Part shown: positions 33,827 to 42,798 of the stretch, piece after piece
Layout: each line of letters begins with the position of its first letter
How positions within the stretch are numbered: position 1 is the first letter of the stretch
Source: Thermoplasmata archaeon
GTDB lineage: Archaea; Thermoplasmatota; Thermoplasmata; Lutacidiplasmatales; UBA184
NCBI GenBank assembly: GCA_030038095.1
Contig: JASHPK010000060.1
Span: forward strand, 1-64,000
Length of the DNA: 64,000 nucleotides
Direction of reading: 5' to 3'
Notes under the pieces: generated by a model
Database searches by the model: none
Told to the model about the DNA's origin: nothing
The model's input: only the letters and a program-made list of their open reading frames with translations
Made by a program: the position numbers and the translations under genes

Positions 33827-34774
33827 GTGGCGGCGGCGCGCGGGGGAAGAGCCGTCGCGGTCGCGCTTTCGATCTTCGCGGCGTTCTTGTGGGCGACCTA
33901 CTACATCTTCGTCCTGCGGGTGACCCCTGCGGCCTCGCCGTCGGCGATCCTCGTCTACCCCTTCGTCTTCGGCGGGATCGGGTACGTGATCTGGGCGCTC
34001 TCTCGGGGCGAAGCCCGCGCGTTCGCCGGCCTGTGGCGCGACCCGGCGTCGTACGGGCGCCTCGGAGTGCTCGTCGGCTTCCAGGTCGGAGTGCTCGCGG
34101 CGACCTACCTCACGGGTCCGGTAGATGCCGCCCTCCTCTCCCTGATCGGCGACGTCGTCGTCACCCCGATCGTCGTCGCGACGGTGTTCGCCGCCCATCG
34201 GGAACATATCGGTACCCCGCTATTCGCGGCGGGGCTGATCCTGAGCCTTGCGGGAGGCTCGCTCGCGATCGCGGGCGGCCAGCGGCTCGAGTCGGTGCCG
34301 CCGATCGGATGGCTCGTGGTGCCGTGCGTGCCGATTTTCGCGGCGTTCTTCTTCCTGCTGACCGCGCGCGCGAACGAGAAGGCCCCGGCCTCCTCGGTGG
34401 TCGCTCAGTCGATGGTCGCCGCCGCGATCGCCCTCGCCCTCGCGGCGCCGCTGTTCCCCGGCGGATGGGACGGGCTGTTCCGGGTCCCGCCGGTCGCATT
34501 GCTCCTCCTCGTCGTCTGCGGCGTCACGAACTTCTTCCTCGCCGACGCGATCTATTTCGAGGCGATCGCGCAGGTCGGGCTCGTCATTCCTCCGATGTTG
34601 ATGACCGGGATTCCGGTGTTCACGCTCATCCTCTCCGCGACGCTCCTCGGCATCCACCTCCCCCTCCTCGGAGTGGTGGGCATCCCGATCGCGGTCGTGG
34701 GGGCTCTCCTCGCGCTGAGGGGCGGGGCGCGACCCGTCACTCCGGGCGACGGGGCGCAGGCGCCGGGCGTTTAG
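33827..34774 (+). CDS. DMT/EamA-family transporter
   Basis: A 315-residue protein with ten hydrophobic helices in two EamA-like halves. The polar helix ends (ATYYIFVLRVT, LTGPVDAALLSLIGD, VTNFFLADAIYFEAI) fit drug/metabolite exporters. The substrate is unknown. GTG 33827 is preceded by an A/T-rich box (acggttatgg, 33795-33804) at leaderless distance. A standalone gene between purM and polB. Confidence 0.82.
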   Translation: MAAARGGRAVAVALSIFAAFLWATYYIFVLRVTPAASPSAILVYPFVFGGIGYVIWALSRGEARAFAGLWRDPASYGRLGVLVGFQVGVLAATYLTGPVDAALLSLIGDVVVTPIVVATVFAAHREHIGTPLFAAGLILSLAGGSLAIAGGQRLESVPPIGWLVVPCVPIFAAFFFLLTARANEKAPASSVVAQSMVAAAIALALAAPLFPGGWDGLFRVPPVALLLLVVCGVTNFFLADAIYFEAIAQVGLVIPPMLMTGIPVFTLILSATLLGIHLPLLGVVGIPIAVVGALLALRGGARPVTPGDGAQAPGV

Positions 34775-34789
34775 CCCACCCGCCCCAAC

Positions 34790-37252
34790 TCACTGGAAGT
34801 CGGCGAGCTTACGCGTCGTGGTCCGCCGCTTCGCCGGCTTCGAGAGCTCGGCGACCGGCGTGTCCAGCGTCGCGGGCGGTCCGGCGTCCGGAGCCGGTCC
34901 CGGAGTCTCTTCGCCTCCGAGGCGCTGTTGGTGGCTGCCCCGGAGCAGCGCGGCCGCGTCCCAGTCGAACACCTCAGTCACCCGGGCCAGGGTCTGGGCG
35001 ACCCGGTCCGCATAGTACTCCCAGTCCGGCTCGCCCGTGAAGGGTCGGCCCTCGACCCACGGCTCGATCTCCTGGGGGGACTTGCGCGAGTTCGTGACGA
35101 TCCAGGCGACCTTCATGCCGGGGATCACGTCGTAGCCCTCCTCGCGCAGGCGCTTGTACACCCGGAGGAACGGGAGGCCATCGCGCGTGGACTCGTTGTA
35201 CTCGCTCTCCGCGCGGACCGTGCGCGCGATCACCAGCCGTTCCGGGGGAACCGCGTGCGAGCGCACGGCCTGCACGAGCTCCCGCGAGCGCCGGACGGCG
35301 CCGTCGGTGTCCCCCTTCAGGACGAGGTCGAACACCTCGAGCAAGCTGTCCGACTGGTAGTCGAACGCGTCCGTCCGGCGGGTCTCGTAGCCGCGGACGA
35401 TCACCTCCTCTCGGGGCCAGATCGTCCGGCCGACGTAGCGTTTCTTGGCCCCGTGGGAGAAGAACGACTCGTACACGGACTGGAACTCGAACGTGACGCC
35501 CTCGTGGGTGAACCGCTTCGCGATCGCTTCGCCGAACTCCCGGGAGCCGTCGAGGGTCGGCGTGGGGGACCGGACGAACACCGAGTCCGTGTCGGAGTAA
35601 ACGACCTCGTGCCCGTCCTCCTCGAGGTCGCGGATGATCGACGTGATCGCCTCGCGGGCGAAGGCGGTGATCGCCGCCCCGATCTCCTTGTTCGTGAACC
35701 GGTAGAAGCTCGAGGCCAGCACCCCGTAGAACGAGTTCATCAGCACCTTCACCGCGTTCTGGAGGCCGTCGTAGTACTCGCGCAGCTCGGGGGACGTGGC
35801 CGCGCGCTGCTCCGCCCGGAACCGGTCCCGGTCGGCGAGCAGCTGCTGGAGGATACCGGGGATGAGCCCCTTGCGCACGTTCGGGGCGAGGAATCTCGCG
35901 CCCGACGGCGCCACCGTCGTCCCCTCGGGACTCAGGGTCGTGAAGCAGAGGTTGCGTGAGATGATGATCGAGGGATACATCGACTTGAAGTCGAGGACCA
36001 CCACCCATCGGTAGATCCCCGGACGGATCGTGTGGACGTACCCGCCTTCGATCGGGTTCTCCCGACCGCCGAAATGGCTCGTCGGGACACCGACCTTCTC
36101 CTCGTCCGCGCGCGGGATGAGCAGGGCGTCGACGAACAGCGAGGTCCGGCCGTTCAGGCCCTCCTCGAGGGGGAGGTGCGCGACGGTCGCGAGGTCGGCC
36201 GCCTTCTCCAACGTGCGCAGCCGCTGGACGATGCGCAGCGCGAGCTCCGCGTCGTGCTCGCAGTACTCCATCACGCGCTCCCGGTCGCGGGCCCACTCTT
36301 GGTCGATGTTCCTTCGATCGACATCGAGCTTCGAGTCCCCGAGAAGCGTGCGGGCGACGAACTGCAGCGTCTCCTGCTTCGGGCGAAGCTCGCGTCGCGC
36401 GGACCACCAGGCGTCCGCGACGACCCGTCCCGAGATCTTCCAGAGCCGATCGCCCATCATCCGCGGGAAGGAGCGCTCGCGGCCGAGGGCGAGCCCCGCG
36501 AGGCCGAGCGCCTTCGCCCGTTCCTCGAGGAGGGGAAGGTCGTAGCCGCCGATGTTGTACCCCGTGATGACGTCGGGGTCGTCCTCGCTGACGACCCGGA
36601 CGAACTCCTCGACGATCTCCCGCTCGGTCGAGCGACTGATGCGGAAGGAGCGCCGGTCCTGGCCCCCTCCCTCGGCGACCCCGCAGATCGTGAAGATCGT
36701 CCGCTCGCGGATCGCGTTCTCGATGTCGAACGAGAGGACCCGCAGCGAGGGTCGGAACGCCGGAGCGGACCGGATGTCCCGGCCCTCGTCCCGGACGACG
36801 CGGACGACGTTCGGGATCGTGTAGCGCGTCCGCACGTCGTCCGGCTCGTCCTCGGCCTCGAAGGCGAGGTAGAGCCCCAGGTGCTTGTCGTACAGGAAGC
36901 GGTGCACGAACGGGATGTCGCACGCGAGGACGCTTCCCTCATCGCCCCGGCGACGGTACCGGTCCCGGTACTCCGGAACGAGGAATGGCCGGTGGAGGGT
37001 CACCCGGATCGCTTTGCGATCGGCCCCGGCGACCCACGTGGTGATGTCGTCGAAGGAGATGATCTCGGGGTCCGCTTTCAGCTGGGCTCGGACCTCGGGC
37101 GTGGGATCCGTCACCACAAAGTAGGGTCGGAAGCCGTAGTACCGGGCGACCATCGGGTCGCCGCCGCGCGTACGGCCGAAGAGCTCGAGCACGACCTCGT
37201 CGCCGACGGTCTCGTACGAGCCCTCGAGCAAAAACAGCTCGACCGTGCGCAC
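34790..37252 (-). CDS. polB: Family B DNA polymerase with proofreading exonuclease
   Basis: A replicative-type DNA polymerase of 820 residues. Exo I is FDIEN with D176/E178, Exo II NIGGYD near 233-238, Exo III EYCEHDAE near 330. Polymerase motif A is DFKSMYPSI (421-429), motif B KVLMNSFYG near 502-510, motif C YSDTDS (552-557). The C-terminus TRKLADFQ looks like a PCNA-binding box. No intein is present. I chose GTG 37252 over TTG 37258 because the box cctataacg (minus strand, 37275-37283) sits 23-31 bases before it. Confidence 0.97.
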   Translation of the reverse strand: MRTVELFLLEGSYETVGDEVVLELFGRTRGGDPMVARYYGFRPYFVVTDPTPEVRAQLKADPEIISFDDITTWVAGADRKAIRVTLHRPFLVPEYRDRYRRRGDEGSVLACDIPFVHRFLYDKHLGLYLAFEAEDEPDDVRTRYTIPNVVRVVRDEGRDIRSAPAFRPSLRVLSFDIENAIRERTIFTICGVAEGGGQDRRSFRISRSTEREIVEEFVRVVSEDDPDVITGYNIGGYDLPLLEERAKALGLAGLALGRERSFPRMMGDRLWKISGRVVADAWWSARRELRPKQETLQFVARTLLGDSKLDVDRRNIDQEWARDRERVMEYCEHDAELALRIVQRLRTLEKAADLATVAHLPLEEGLNGRTSLFVDALLIPRADEEKVGVPTSHFGGRENPIEGGYVHTIRPGIYRWVVVLDFKSMYPSIIISRNLCFTTLSPEGTTVAPSGARFLAPNVRKGLIPGILQQLLADRDRFRAEQRAATSPELREYYDGLQNAVKVLMNSFYGVLASSFYRFTNKEIGAAITAFAREAITSIIRDLEEDGHEVVYSDTDSVFVRSPTPTLDGSREFGEAIAKRFTHEGVTFEFQSVYESFFSHGAKKRYVGRTIWPREEVIVRGYETRRTDAFDYQSDSLLEVFDLVLKGDTDGAVRRSRELVQAVRSHAVPPERLVIARTVRAESEYNESTRDGLPFLRVYKRLREEGYDVIPGMKVAWIVTNSRKSPQEIEPWVEGRPFTGEPDWEYYADRVAQTLARVTEVFDWDAAALLRGSHQQRLGGEETPGPAPDAGPPATLDTPVAELSKPAKRRTTTRKLADFQ

Positions 37253-37284
37253 GCTCAAGCGAGCCCGACCCCCGTTATAGGGGT

Positions 37285-37923
37285 TTATCCCGCGATGAGC
37301 CAGCGCCCGAGGGCATCGACGTCATGCTCCCACCGTTCGGTGAGCCGGCGCGAACGGAGGGCCGCGGCGGGATGGATGAGCGGGAAGAGCCACCGGGGCC
37401 CGACGGTCCTCGGCACACCAGCGGCCTCGAGGACCGGTGGCGCGCGCGGATCAAGGGCCCGGAGCGCGGAGGCTCCGAGGGTCACGAGGCCGTTTGGTCG
37501 GAGGAGGGCGAGCTGCCGGTCGAGGAACGGCCGGCACGTGTGCGCGGCCGCTCGATCGAACCGGTTCGAAGGCGGCCGGCACTTGAGCAGGTTCAGCACT
37601 CCCCAATCCGACGGGGCGAGCCCGATTCGGGCGATCGCGGCGTCGAGTCGGCGTCCCGATCGGCCGACGAACGGGATCCCGGCCCGGTCCTCGGCGGCCC
37701 CCGGCGCCTCGCCGACGAACACGACCCGGGGCGAAAGCGTACCTCGGTAGACGACGGCGTGGGTCCGCCTCGAACCGAGGGGACAGCGACGGCAGGCGTG
37801 GATCTCCCGGGCGAGTCGATCCCACGCCGCGCGACGGCCGGATTCGGCCGAAGGAACGGGGTCCGTGGCCTCTCGGCGGATGCGGGGTACCTCGCGCATT
37901 CCACTCGTTCCCGGACCGCCCAT
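37285..37923 (-). CDS. udg: Fe-S uracil-DNA glycosylase (family 4)
   Basis: Removes uracil from DNA. Cluster Cys are seen in HACRRCPLG, LLKCRPP and HTCRPFL. Motif 1 is GEAPGAAEDRAGIPFVGRSG and motif 2 is LIHPAAALR, as in thermophile UDGa enzymes. ATG 37923 gives 212 residues; ATG 37899 (8 shorter) or a longer start at 38010 are possible. The longer one would put the start upstream of the A/T-rich promoter box, so I do not favour it. It lies directly upstream of polB on the same strand. Confidence 0.93.
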   Translation of the reverse strand: MGGPGTSGMREVPRIRREATDPVPSAESGRRAAWDRLAREIHACRRCPLGSRRTHAVVYRGTLSPRVVFVGEAPGAAEDRAGIPFVGRSGRRLDAAIARIGLAPSDWGVLNLLKCRPPSNRFDRAAAHTCRPFLDRQLALLRPNGLVTLGASALRALDPRAPPVLEAAGVPRTVGPRWLFPLIHPAAALRSRRLTERWEHDVDALGRWLIAG

Positions 37924-37965
37924 TCTCCCGAGAAACCGCCCCCTCGAGGCGGACGCGGCACGGAC

Positions 37966-37973
37966 CTTAAATA
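37966..37973. promoter_or_regulatory. Divergent TATA box (udg and the uS12-uS7-EF2 operon)
   Basis: cttaaata reads tatttaag on the other strand. It is 31-38 bases before ATG 38004 and 43-50 before ATG 37923, so both transcripts would have short leaders. Confidence 0.6.
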
Positions 37974-38003
37974 GGGCCACCCTTCTGCTCGGCCCCTCCG
38001 CCG

Positions 38004-38438
38004 ATGTCACCCCCTTCCGGACTCCATACCGCCGGTCGGCTCGCCACGCTCCGCCAGCGGCGACGCTGGTCGGATCGCTACTACAAGCGACGGACCCTCC
38101 ATCTCAAGGAGCGTTCCGACCCGCTCGAAGGGGCCCCGCAGGCCCGAGGGATCGTGATCGAGAAGGTCGGCGTCGAAGCCAAGCAGCCGAACTCCGCGAT
38201 CCGCAAGTGCATCAAGGTCCAGCTCATCAAGAACGGCCGGCAGGTGACCGCGTTCGCCGTGGGCGACGGCGCCATCAACTTCATCGATGAGCACGACGAG
38301 GTGCTCGTCGAGGGGATCGGGGGCCGGATGGGCCGGTCGTACGGGGACATCCCCGGCGTCCGCTACAAGGTGATCCAGGTGAACGGTGTCTCGCTCGACG
38401 AGCTCGTGCGCGGGCGCAAGGAGAAGCCGGCCCGATGA
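38004..38438 (+). CDS. rps12: Ribosomal protein uS12
   Basis: A decoding-centre protein of the small subunit; 144 residues, archaeal/eukaryotic type. The block [19 protein letters not shown] and the loop [14 protein letters not shown] are diagnostic. First gene of the str-type operon; its stop overlaps the uS7 start (ATGA). Confidence 0.97.
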   Translation: MSPPSGLHTAGRLATLRQRRRWSDRYYKRRTLHLKERSDPLEGAPQARGIVIEKVGVEAKQPNSAIRKCIKVQLIKNGRQVTAFAVGDGAINFIDEHDEVLVEGIGGRMGRSYGDIPGVRYKVIQVNGVSLDELVRGRKEKPAR

Positions 38439-39097
38439 GCTCGAACCCCGAGTCGCTGCGCCCGCCCGAGCCCTCCACCGAGGAGACCGGGCCGGTCGTC
38501 CAGCGCCCCCAGCCGCCTCCTCCGCCCCCGTTCCCGGTGCCGCCCCTGTTCGGGAAGTACCCATTCGAAGGCGTCACGGTCCACGACCCGGGGCTGCTGC
38601 CCTACCTCTACCTGCATCCGGTCTATGCCCCGCACAGCGAGGGCCGGCTCGCGGGGAAGCCGTTCCTCAAGACTCGGATGCATCTCGTCGAGCGGCTCGC
38701 GAACCACCTGATGAAGGGCGGGAATTTCACCGGGAAGAAGTCGAAGGCTCTCGCGACCGTCCGAAAGGCCTTCGCCGAGCTGGCGGAGAAGGAAGGCAAG
38801 AACCCGCTCCAGCTCCTCGTCGACGCCGTGGAGAACGCGGCGCCGCGCGAGGAGGTGACCCGGCTCCAGTTCGGCGGGATCTCGGTCCCGCGGGCCGTGG
38901 ACGCATCCCCGGCACGCCGCCTCAACGTGGCGATCCGCAATCTTGCGCTCGGCGCGATCCAGGCGTCCCACAAGTCGACCAAGCCGATCCACTCCTGTCT
39001 CGCGGACGAGATCCGTCTCGCGGCCAAGGGCGACCTGACCTCCTTCGCCGTCGGCCGGAAGGAAGAGGTCGAGCGGGTCGCGCAGTCCGCCCGCTAG
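38435..39097 (+). CDS. rps7: Ribosomal protein uS7 with Pro-rich N-terminal extension
   Basis: Nucleates the 3' domain of 16S rRNA; 220 residues. The core is standard: [36 protein letters not shown] and the [10 protein letters not shown] end. The first about 35 residues are an acidic Pro-rich arm ([14 protein letters not shown]) not usual in bacterial uS7. Coupled to uS12 by the ATGA overlap and followed 21 bases later by EF-2. Confidence 0.96.
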   Translation: MSSNPESLRPPEPSTEETGPVVQRPQPPPPPPFPVPPLFGKYPFEGVTVHDPGLLPYLYLHPVYAPHSEGRLAGKPFLKTRMHLVERLANHLMKGGNFTGKKSKALATVRKAFAELAEKEGKNPLQLLVDAVENAAPREEVTRLQFGGISVPRAVDASPARRLNVAIRNLALGAIQASHKSTKPIHSCLADEIRLAAKGDLTSFAVGRKEEVERVAQSAR

Positions 39098-39118
39098 GGG
39101 CGGAGGAAGAGCGAGAGC

Positions 39119-41320
39119 ATGACCCACATCCGAGCCGAGCTGGCGAAGGCCATCCCCGAGATGATGCGGAACGTCGACCGCATCCGCAACATCGGGATCG
39201 TGGCCCACATCCACCACGGGAAGACGACCCTGTCGGACAACCTGCTCGCGGCCGCCGGCATGATCTCGAACGAGCTCGCGGGCAAGCAGCTCCTGCTGAA
39301 CTTCGATGAGCAGGAGCAGGCGCGCCTCCTCACGATCAACAACGCGGACGTCACGATCGTCCACGAGTTCGAGGGCGAGCAGCATCTCATCAACCTCATC
39401 GACACCCCGGGCCACGTCGACTTCGGCGGGGACGTCACGCGGGCGATGCGGGCGGTCGACGGCGCGATCGTCGTCGTCTGCGCGGTCGAGGGGGTGATGG
39501 CGCAGACCGAGACCGTGCTCCGGCAAGCGCTCCGCGAGAAGGTGAAGCCGGTCCTGTTCATCAACAAGGTCGACCGCGCGATCAAGGAGCTCCAGCTCGG
39601 CTCCGACGCGCTCCAGAAGCGGTTCACGACGATCATCACCGAGGTCAACGAGCTCATCCGTCGGATGGCTCCCGAGGAGTTCGTCGACGAGTGGAGCGTC
39701 GATCCGCGGGACGGGTCGGTCGCCTTCGGCTCCGGCTACGACAACTGGGCGATCAGCGTGCCGTACATGCAGAGGACCGGCGTCAAGTTCCCCGACATCA
39801 TCAACTACGTCTCGACCGGCCGGACGAAGGAGATCGCCCAGCGCGCCCGCATCAACGACGTCGTCTTCGACATGGTCGTGCGCCACCTTCCGAGCCCCAA
39901 GGTCGCGCAGAAGTACCGGATCCCGAACATCTGGAAGGGGGACATCGGCTCCTCAGTCGGCCAGGCGATGGTCTCGACCGATACCGAGGGCCCGACCGCG
40001 TTCATGGTCACCGACATCACGATGGACCCGAACGCGGGGGAGATCGCGACCGGGCGCGTCTTCTCCGGCAAGCTGCAGAAAGGGATGGAGCTCAACATCG
40101 TCGGGACCAAGATCAAAAACCGGATCCAGCACGTCTCGCTCTTCATGGGTCCCGAGCGGCTGATGGTCGACGAGGTCACCGCCGGGAACATCGGGGCGGT
40201 CATCGGCCTCACGGACGCCTTTGCCGGGACGACGACCTCCACCGATCCCGCGATGGTCCCCTTCGAGGAGATCCGTCACGTTTCCGAGCCCGTCGTCACC
40301 GTGGCGATCGAGCCGAAGCGCATGGCGGACCTACCGAAGCTGATCGAGACGATGCGCAAGGTCGCGAAGGAGGACGCGAGCTTGCGCGTCGAGATCAACC
40401 AGGAGACGGGGGAGCACCTCCTCTCGGGGATGGGCGAGCTCCACCTCGAGATCACCCAGTACCGGATCATCAACGACTACAAGGTCGAGATCGAGGCGTC
40501 GAAGCCGATCGTGGTCTACCGGGAGGTCGTGAAGCATCCGGGCGGGCCCTTCGAGGGAAAGTCCCCCAACAAGCACAACCGTTTCTACTTCGAGGTCGAG
40601 CCGCTCCCGGAGGCGGTCGTCCAGGCGATCGGCGAAGGGGAGATCCCGCAGGGCAAGTCGTTCAAGGACACGAAGACGCTCGTGACGAAGCTCGAGGCGC
40701 TCGGGATCCCGCGCGACGAGGGTCGGGGGCTCATCGCCGTCGAGGGCCGGAACATCCTCTTCGACGTCACGAAGGGGATCCAGTACCTCAACGAGACGAT
40801 GGACCTCATCATCGACGCGTTCAAAGAGGCGATGAACCGCGGGCCGCTCGCGAACGAGAAGGTCTACGGGCTCAAGGTCCGGCTCGTCGACGCGAAGCTG
40901 CACGAGGACTCGATCCACCGCGGGCCTGCCCAGACGATCCCGGCCGCGCGGTCGGGAATCTACGGCGCGATGGTCCTCGGGGACCGGCTCCTCCTCGAGC
41001 CGTTCCAGAAGGTCACCGTGAACGTCCCCCAGGAGGTCCTCGCGGGCGCGACCCGCGAGCTCCAGCGGCGACGCGGGGAGATCCTCGACATGACGAGCGT
41101 CGGCGACCTTCAGACCGTCGTCGCGAAGAGCCCGGTCGCCGAGATGTTCGGGTTCGCCTCCGATATCCGCAGTGCGACGGCGGGTAAAGTGCTCTGGGCC
41201 ACCGAGTCGATGGGCTTCGAACCGGTGCCGCCCGACCTCCAGCCGAAGGTCGTCGCCGAGGTGCGGCAGCGTCGGGGGCTCAAACCCGAGCCGTACGACG
41301 CGAGCTACTACGCCGGCTAG
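39119..41320 (+). CDS. fusA: Archaeal elongation factor 2
   Basis: The translocation GTPase, 733 residues. P-loop AHIHHGKT at 29-36: His32 is where most EF-2/EF-G have Asp, a change I recall from Thermoplasma EF-2. Switch I reads RLLTI (69-73) in place of the common RGITI. G3 is DTPGHVDF from 95; G4 NKVD follows. The C-terminal SIHRGPAQ region contains the His expected to become diphthamide. The start ATG has a GGAGG-like stretch upstream. Last gene of the uS12-uS7 operon; its 3' end is part of a 92-base tandem duplication. Confidence 0.97.
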   Translation: MTHIRAELAKAIPEMMRNVDRIRNIGIVAHIHHGKTTLSDNLLAAAGMISNELAGKQLLLNFDEQEQARLLTINNADVTIVHEFEGEQHLINLIDTPGHVDFGGDVTRAMRAVDGAIVVVCAVEGVMAQTETVLRQALREKVKPVLFINKVDRAIKELQLGSDALQKRFTTIITEVNELIRRMAPEEFVDEWSVDPRDGSVAFGSGYDNWAISVPYMQRTGVKFPDIINYVSTGRTKEIAQRARINDVVFDMVVRHLPSPKVAQKYRIPNIWKGDIGSSVGQAMVSTDTEGPTAFMVTDITMDPNAGEIATGRVFSGKLQKGMELNIVGTKIKNRIQHVSLFMGPERLMVDEVTAGNIGAVIGLTDAFAGTTTSTDPAMVPFEEIRHVSEPVVTVAIEPKRMADLPKLIETMRKVAKEDASLRVEINQETGEHLLSGMGELHLEITQYRIINDYKVEIEASKPIVVYREVVKHPGGPFEGKSPNKHNRFYFEVEPLPEAVVQAIGEGEIPQGKSFKDTKTLVTKLEALGIPRDEGRGLIAVEGRNILFDVTKGIQYLNETMDLIIDAFKEAMNRGPLANEKVYGLKVRLVDAKLHEDSIHRGPAQTIPAARSGIYGAMVLGDRLLLEPFQKVTVNVPQEVLAGATRELQRRRGEILDMTSVGDLQTVVAKSPVAEMFGFASDIRSATAGKVLWATESMGFEPVPPDLQPKVVAEVRQRRGLKPEPYDASYYAG

Positions 41321-41338
41321 CGGCGGTCCGCACCGAGT

Positions 41339-41357
41339 CTACTACGGCGTGTAGTAG
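41339..41357. repeat. CTACTAC-N5-GTAGTAG hairpin, copy 1
   Basis: Perfect 7-base inverted repeat with loop ggcgt, 18 bases after the fusA stop. A second stem follows (GGGGGG 41364-41369 with CCCCC 41376-41380). It may mark the end of the operon transcript; no T-run follows. Confidence 0.75.
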
Positions 41358-41430
41358 CTCTGAGGGGGGCTCAAACCCCCAGGCGTCCGACGCGGGCTAC
41401 TATGCCGGCTAGCGGCCGTGCGCACCGAAC

Positions 41431-41449
41431 CTACTACGGCACGTAGTAG
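41431..41449. repeat. CTACTAC-N5-GTAGTAG hairpin, copy 2
   Basis: The same 7-base arms as copy 1 with loop ggcac, inside the duplicated unit. The arms are unchanged although flanks and loop differ. Confidence 0.75.
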
Positions 41450-41538
41450 CTCCGGGGGAGGCTCGGCCCCTCAGCCCCGTTCGACGCCTGCCCCGCGAAC
41501 GTATAGGGCCGTGGGTCCATGGGCGAGCGCCTGGGTCC

Positions 41539-42009
41539 ATGGAGGTCCACCGGAACGACCGGGCGCAGTTCGACCTCGAGGAATTCTTGGGCCGGCCGCT
41601 CCTCGCTCACGTCGCGTCGTTTTCCGACGCCGGCCCCCGAAGCTCCCTCTTCTGGTATCTCTGGGAGGACGCCGCGCTCTGGATGATTCTCGAGGAGGGC
41701 TTCAACACCCTCCAGGAGCGGATCCGGGCCGATCCGCGCGTCGCCGTCGGGTTCGCGGACTTCGACCCGGCGACGGGGTTCCTGCAGCACGTGAGCGTGC
41801 GGGGGACCGCCTCGCTCGAGCCGTGGGACGACGAGCGCGCGGGACGCCTCCTTCGCCGCTACTACTGCCAGCTTCAGGACTACCGGGAGGCGGCCCCCCA
41901 CCTGGGAGAGGAGGTGCGAGGAGCTCACCCGATGCTCTTCCTGCGGATTCATCCGGAGTCCGTGTTCCTGAGGGAACAGAGCTACCGGGATCAAGTGCTT
42001 CGAGGGTGA
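41539..42009 (+). CDS. Flavin-binding split-barrel protein (PNPOx-like)
   Basis: A 156-residue protein of the pyridoxamine-phosphate-oxidase-like split-barrel fold, which uses FMN, F420 or heme. Fold-typical order: an N-terminal helix, HVASFSDAGPRSSLFWYLWED, then RIRADPRVAVGFADFD and VSVRGTASLEPW. The C-terminus is LFLRIHPESVFLREQ. Substrate and cofactor are not assignable. The ATG lies in a 20-base direct repeat (gggtccatgg occurs at 41513 and 41533). An A/T-rich box (gtataggg) is at 41501-41508. Hairpins flank it on both sides. Confidence 0.8.
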   Translation: MEVHRNDRAQFDLEEFLGRPLLAHVASFSDAGPRSSLFWYLWEDAALWMILEEGFNTLQERIRADPRVAVGFADFDPATGFLQHVSVRGTASLEPWDDERAGRLLRRYYCQLQDYREAAPHLGEEVRGAHPMLFLRIHPESVFLREQSYRDQVLRG

Positions 42010-42083
42010 TGCGCGACCCCGCCGGCGGCACGCTAGGCTCCGGTGCTCCCCGAAGGGAGGCTTCGTCCGAGCGTCGCTAGGAC

Positions 42084-42102
42084 CTACTACGATCTGTAGT
42101 AG
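42084..42102. repeat. CTACTAC-N5-GTAGTAG hairpin, copy 3
   Basis: Identical 7-base arms with loop gatct, 75 bases after the split-barrel gene and 20 bases before the convergent ogt stop. It is over 600 bases away from copy 2, so it is not part of the tandem array. Confidence 0.75.
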
Positions 42103-42121
42103 CTTACCGGCGCCGAACGCG

Positions 42122-42751
42122 CTATTTCCCCGGCGCCGGCGCGGCGGCCCGCCTCGCCGAGGCCGGTCGCTTCGCGCTTCGAGCCGGCTCGTCCAGCTCA
42201 TCGAGGGTGCGCTGCCCCCGTCCCTTCGGTCCGTCGGCGGTCCGCGAACGGATCGGCCAGGCTCCCTCGTGGTCGAGCAGCCAGCGCTTCCGCCAGAGAC
42301 CGAGACCGAAGCCGGTGATCGATCCCCCCACGCCGATCACCCGATGGCACGGGATGACGATCGGGATCGGGTTCCGGTGCATCGCTCCGCCGACCGCACG
42401 GGCGGCCCCCGGGAACCCGGCGCGCCGGGCCAGCTCCCCGTACGTCACGGTCCGGCCCCCCGGCACCTCCCGAAGGGCCCTCCAGACCGCCCGGTCGAAC
42501 GTGCTCACGGTGTCGGGATCGACCTCGACGTCGAAGTCCTTCCGATCGCCCCGAAAGTACTCCTGGAGCTGCCGCGGCGGACTGCCGGCGGGGTAGGGGG
42601 CCTTGCGACGCACCGCCCCCGCGGGGACCCCGGTCTGGTCGACCCCGTGTTCGAGGAGGTCGACGACGCGCACCGTGGAGCCCTGGTAGGCGATGCGGAA
42701 CAACCCGATGGGGGTCGCCACGTCCGTCACTTCGATGGACGCTTCGGGCAT
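42122..42751 (-). CDS. ogt: O6-alkylguanine-DNA alkyltransferase
   Basis: Repairs O6-alkylguanine by moving the alkyl group to its own Cys. The acceptor site is VIPCHRVIG, with the following GSITGFGLGLWRKRWLLDHEG; the recognition helix lies around TVTYGELARRAG. ATG 42751 gives 209 residues, with a C-terminal Arg/Ala-rich tail of about 35 residues beyond the family end. The box gagataaggg (minus strand, 42774-42783) is 23-32 bases before the ATG. Confidence 0.94.
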   Translation of the reverse strand: MPEASIEVTDVATPIGLFRIAYQGSTVRVVDLLEHGVDQTGVPAGAVRRKAPYPAGSPPRQLQEYFRGDRKDFDVEVDPDTVSTFDRAVWRALREVPGGRTVTYGELARRAGFPGAARAVGGAMHRNPIPIVIPCHRVIGVGGSITGFGLGLWRKRWLLDHEGAWPIRSRTADGPKGRGQRTLDELDEPARSAKRPASARRAAAPAPGK

Positions 42752-42798
42752 CGTCCGGGGACCGGCGAGCGCCCTTATCTCGGTTTCAACCGGGGCCC

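Larger units (their letters stand above)
41292..41460. repeat. 92-base imperfect tandem duplication of the fusA 3' end
   Basis: The stretch from 41292 (last fusA codons, stop and hairpin) recurs from 41384 with an offset of exactly 92 bases. About 60 of the first 69 bases match by eye. The second copy still reads a GYYAG-stop-like end but has no gene in front of it. Each copy ends in a CTACTAC/GTAGTAG hairpin. Confidence 0.8.

Noticed and set aside
41292-42102. CRISPR array or insertion-sequence end repeats
   Set aside because: Only two tandem copies and one distant hairpin, no spacers of even length, no transposase gene and no target-site duplication.
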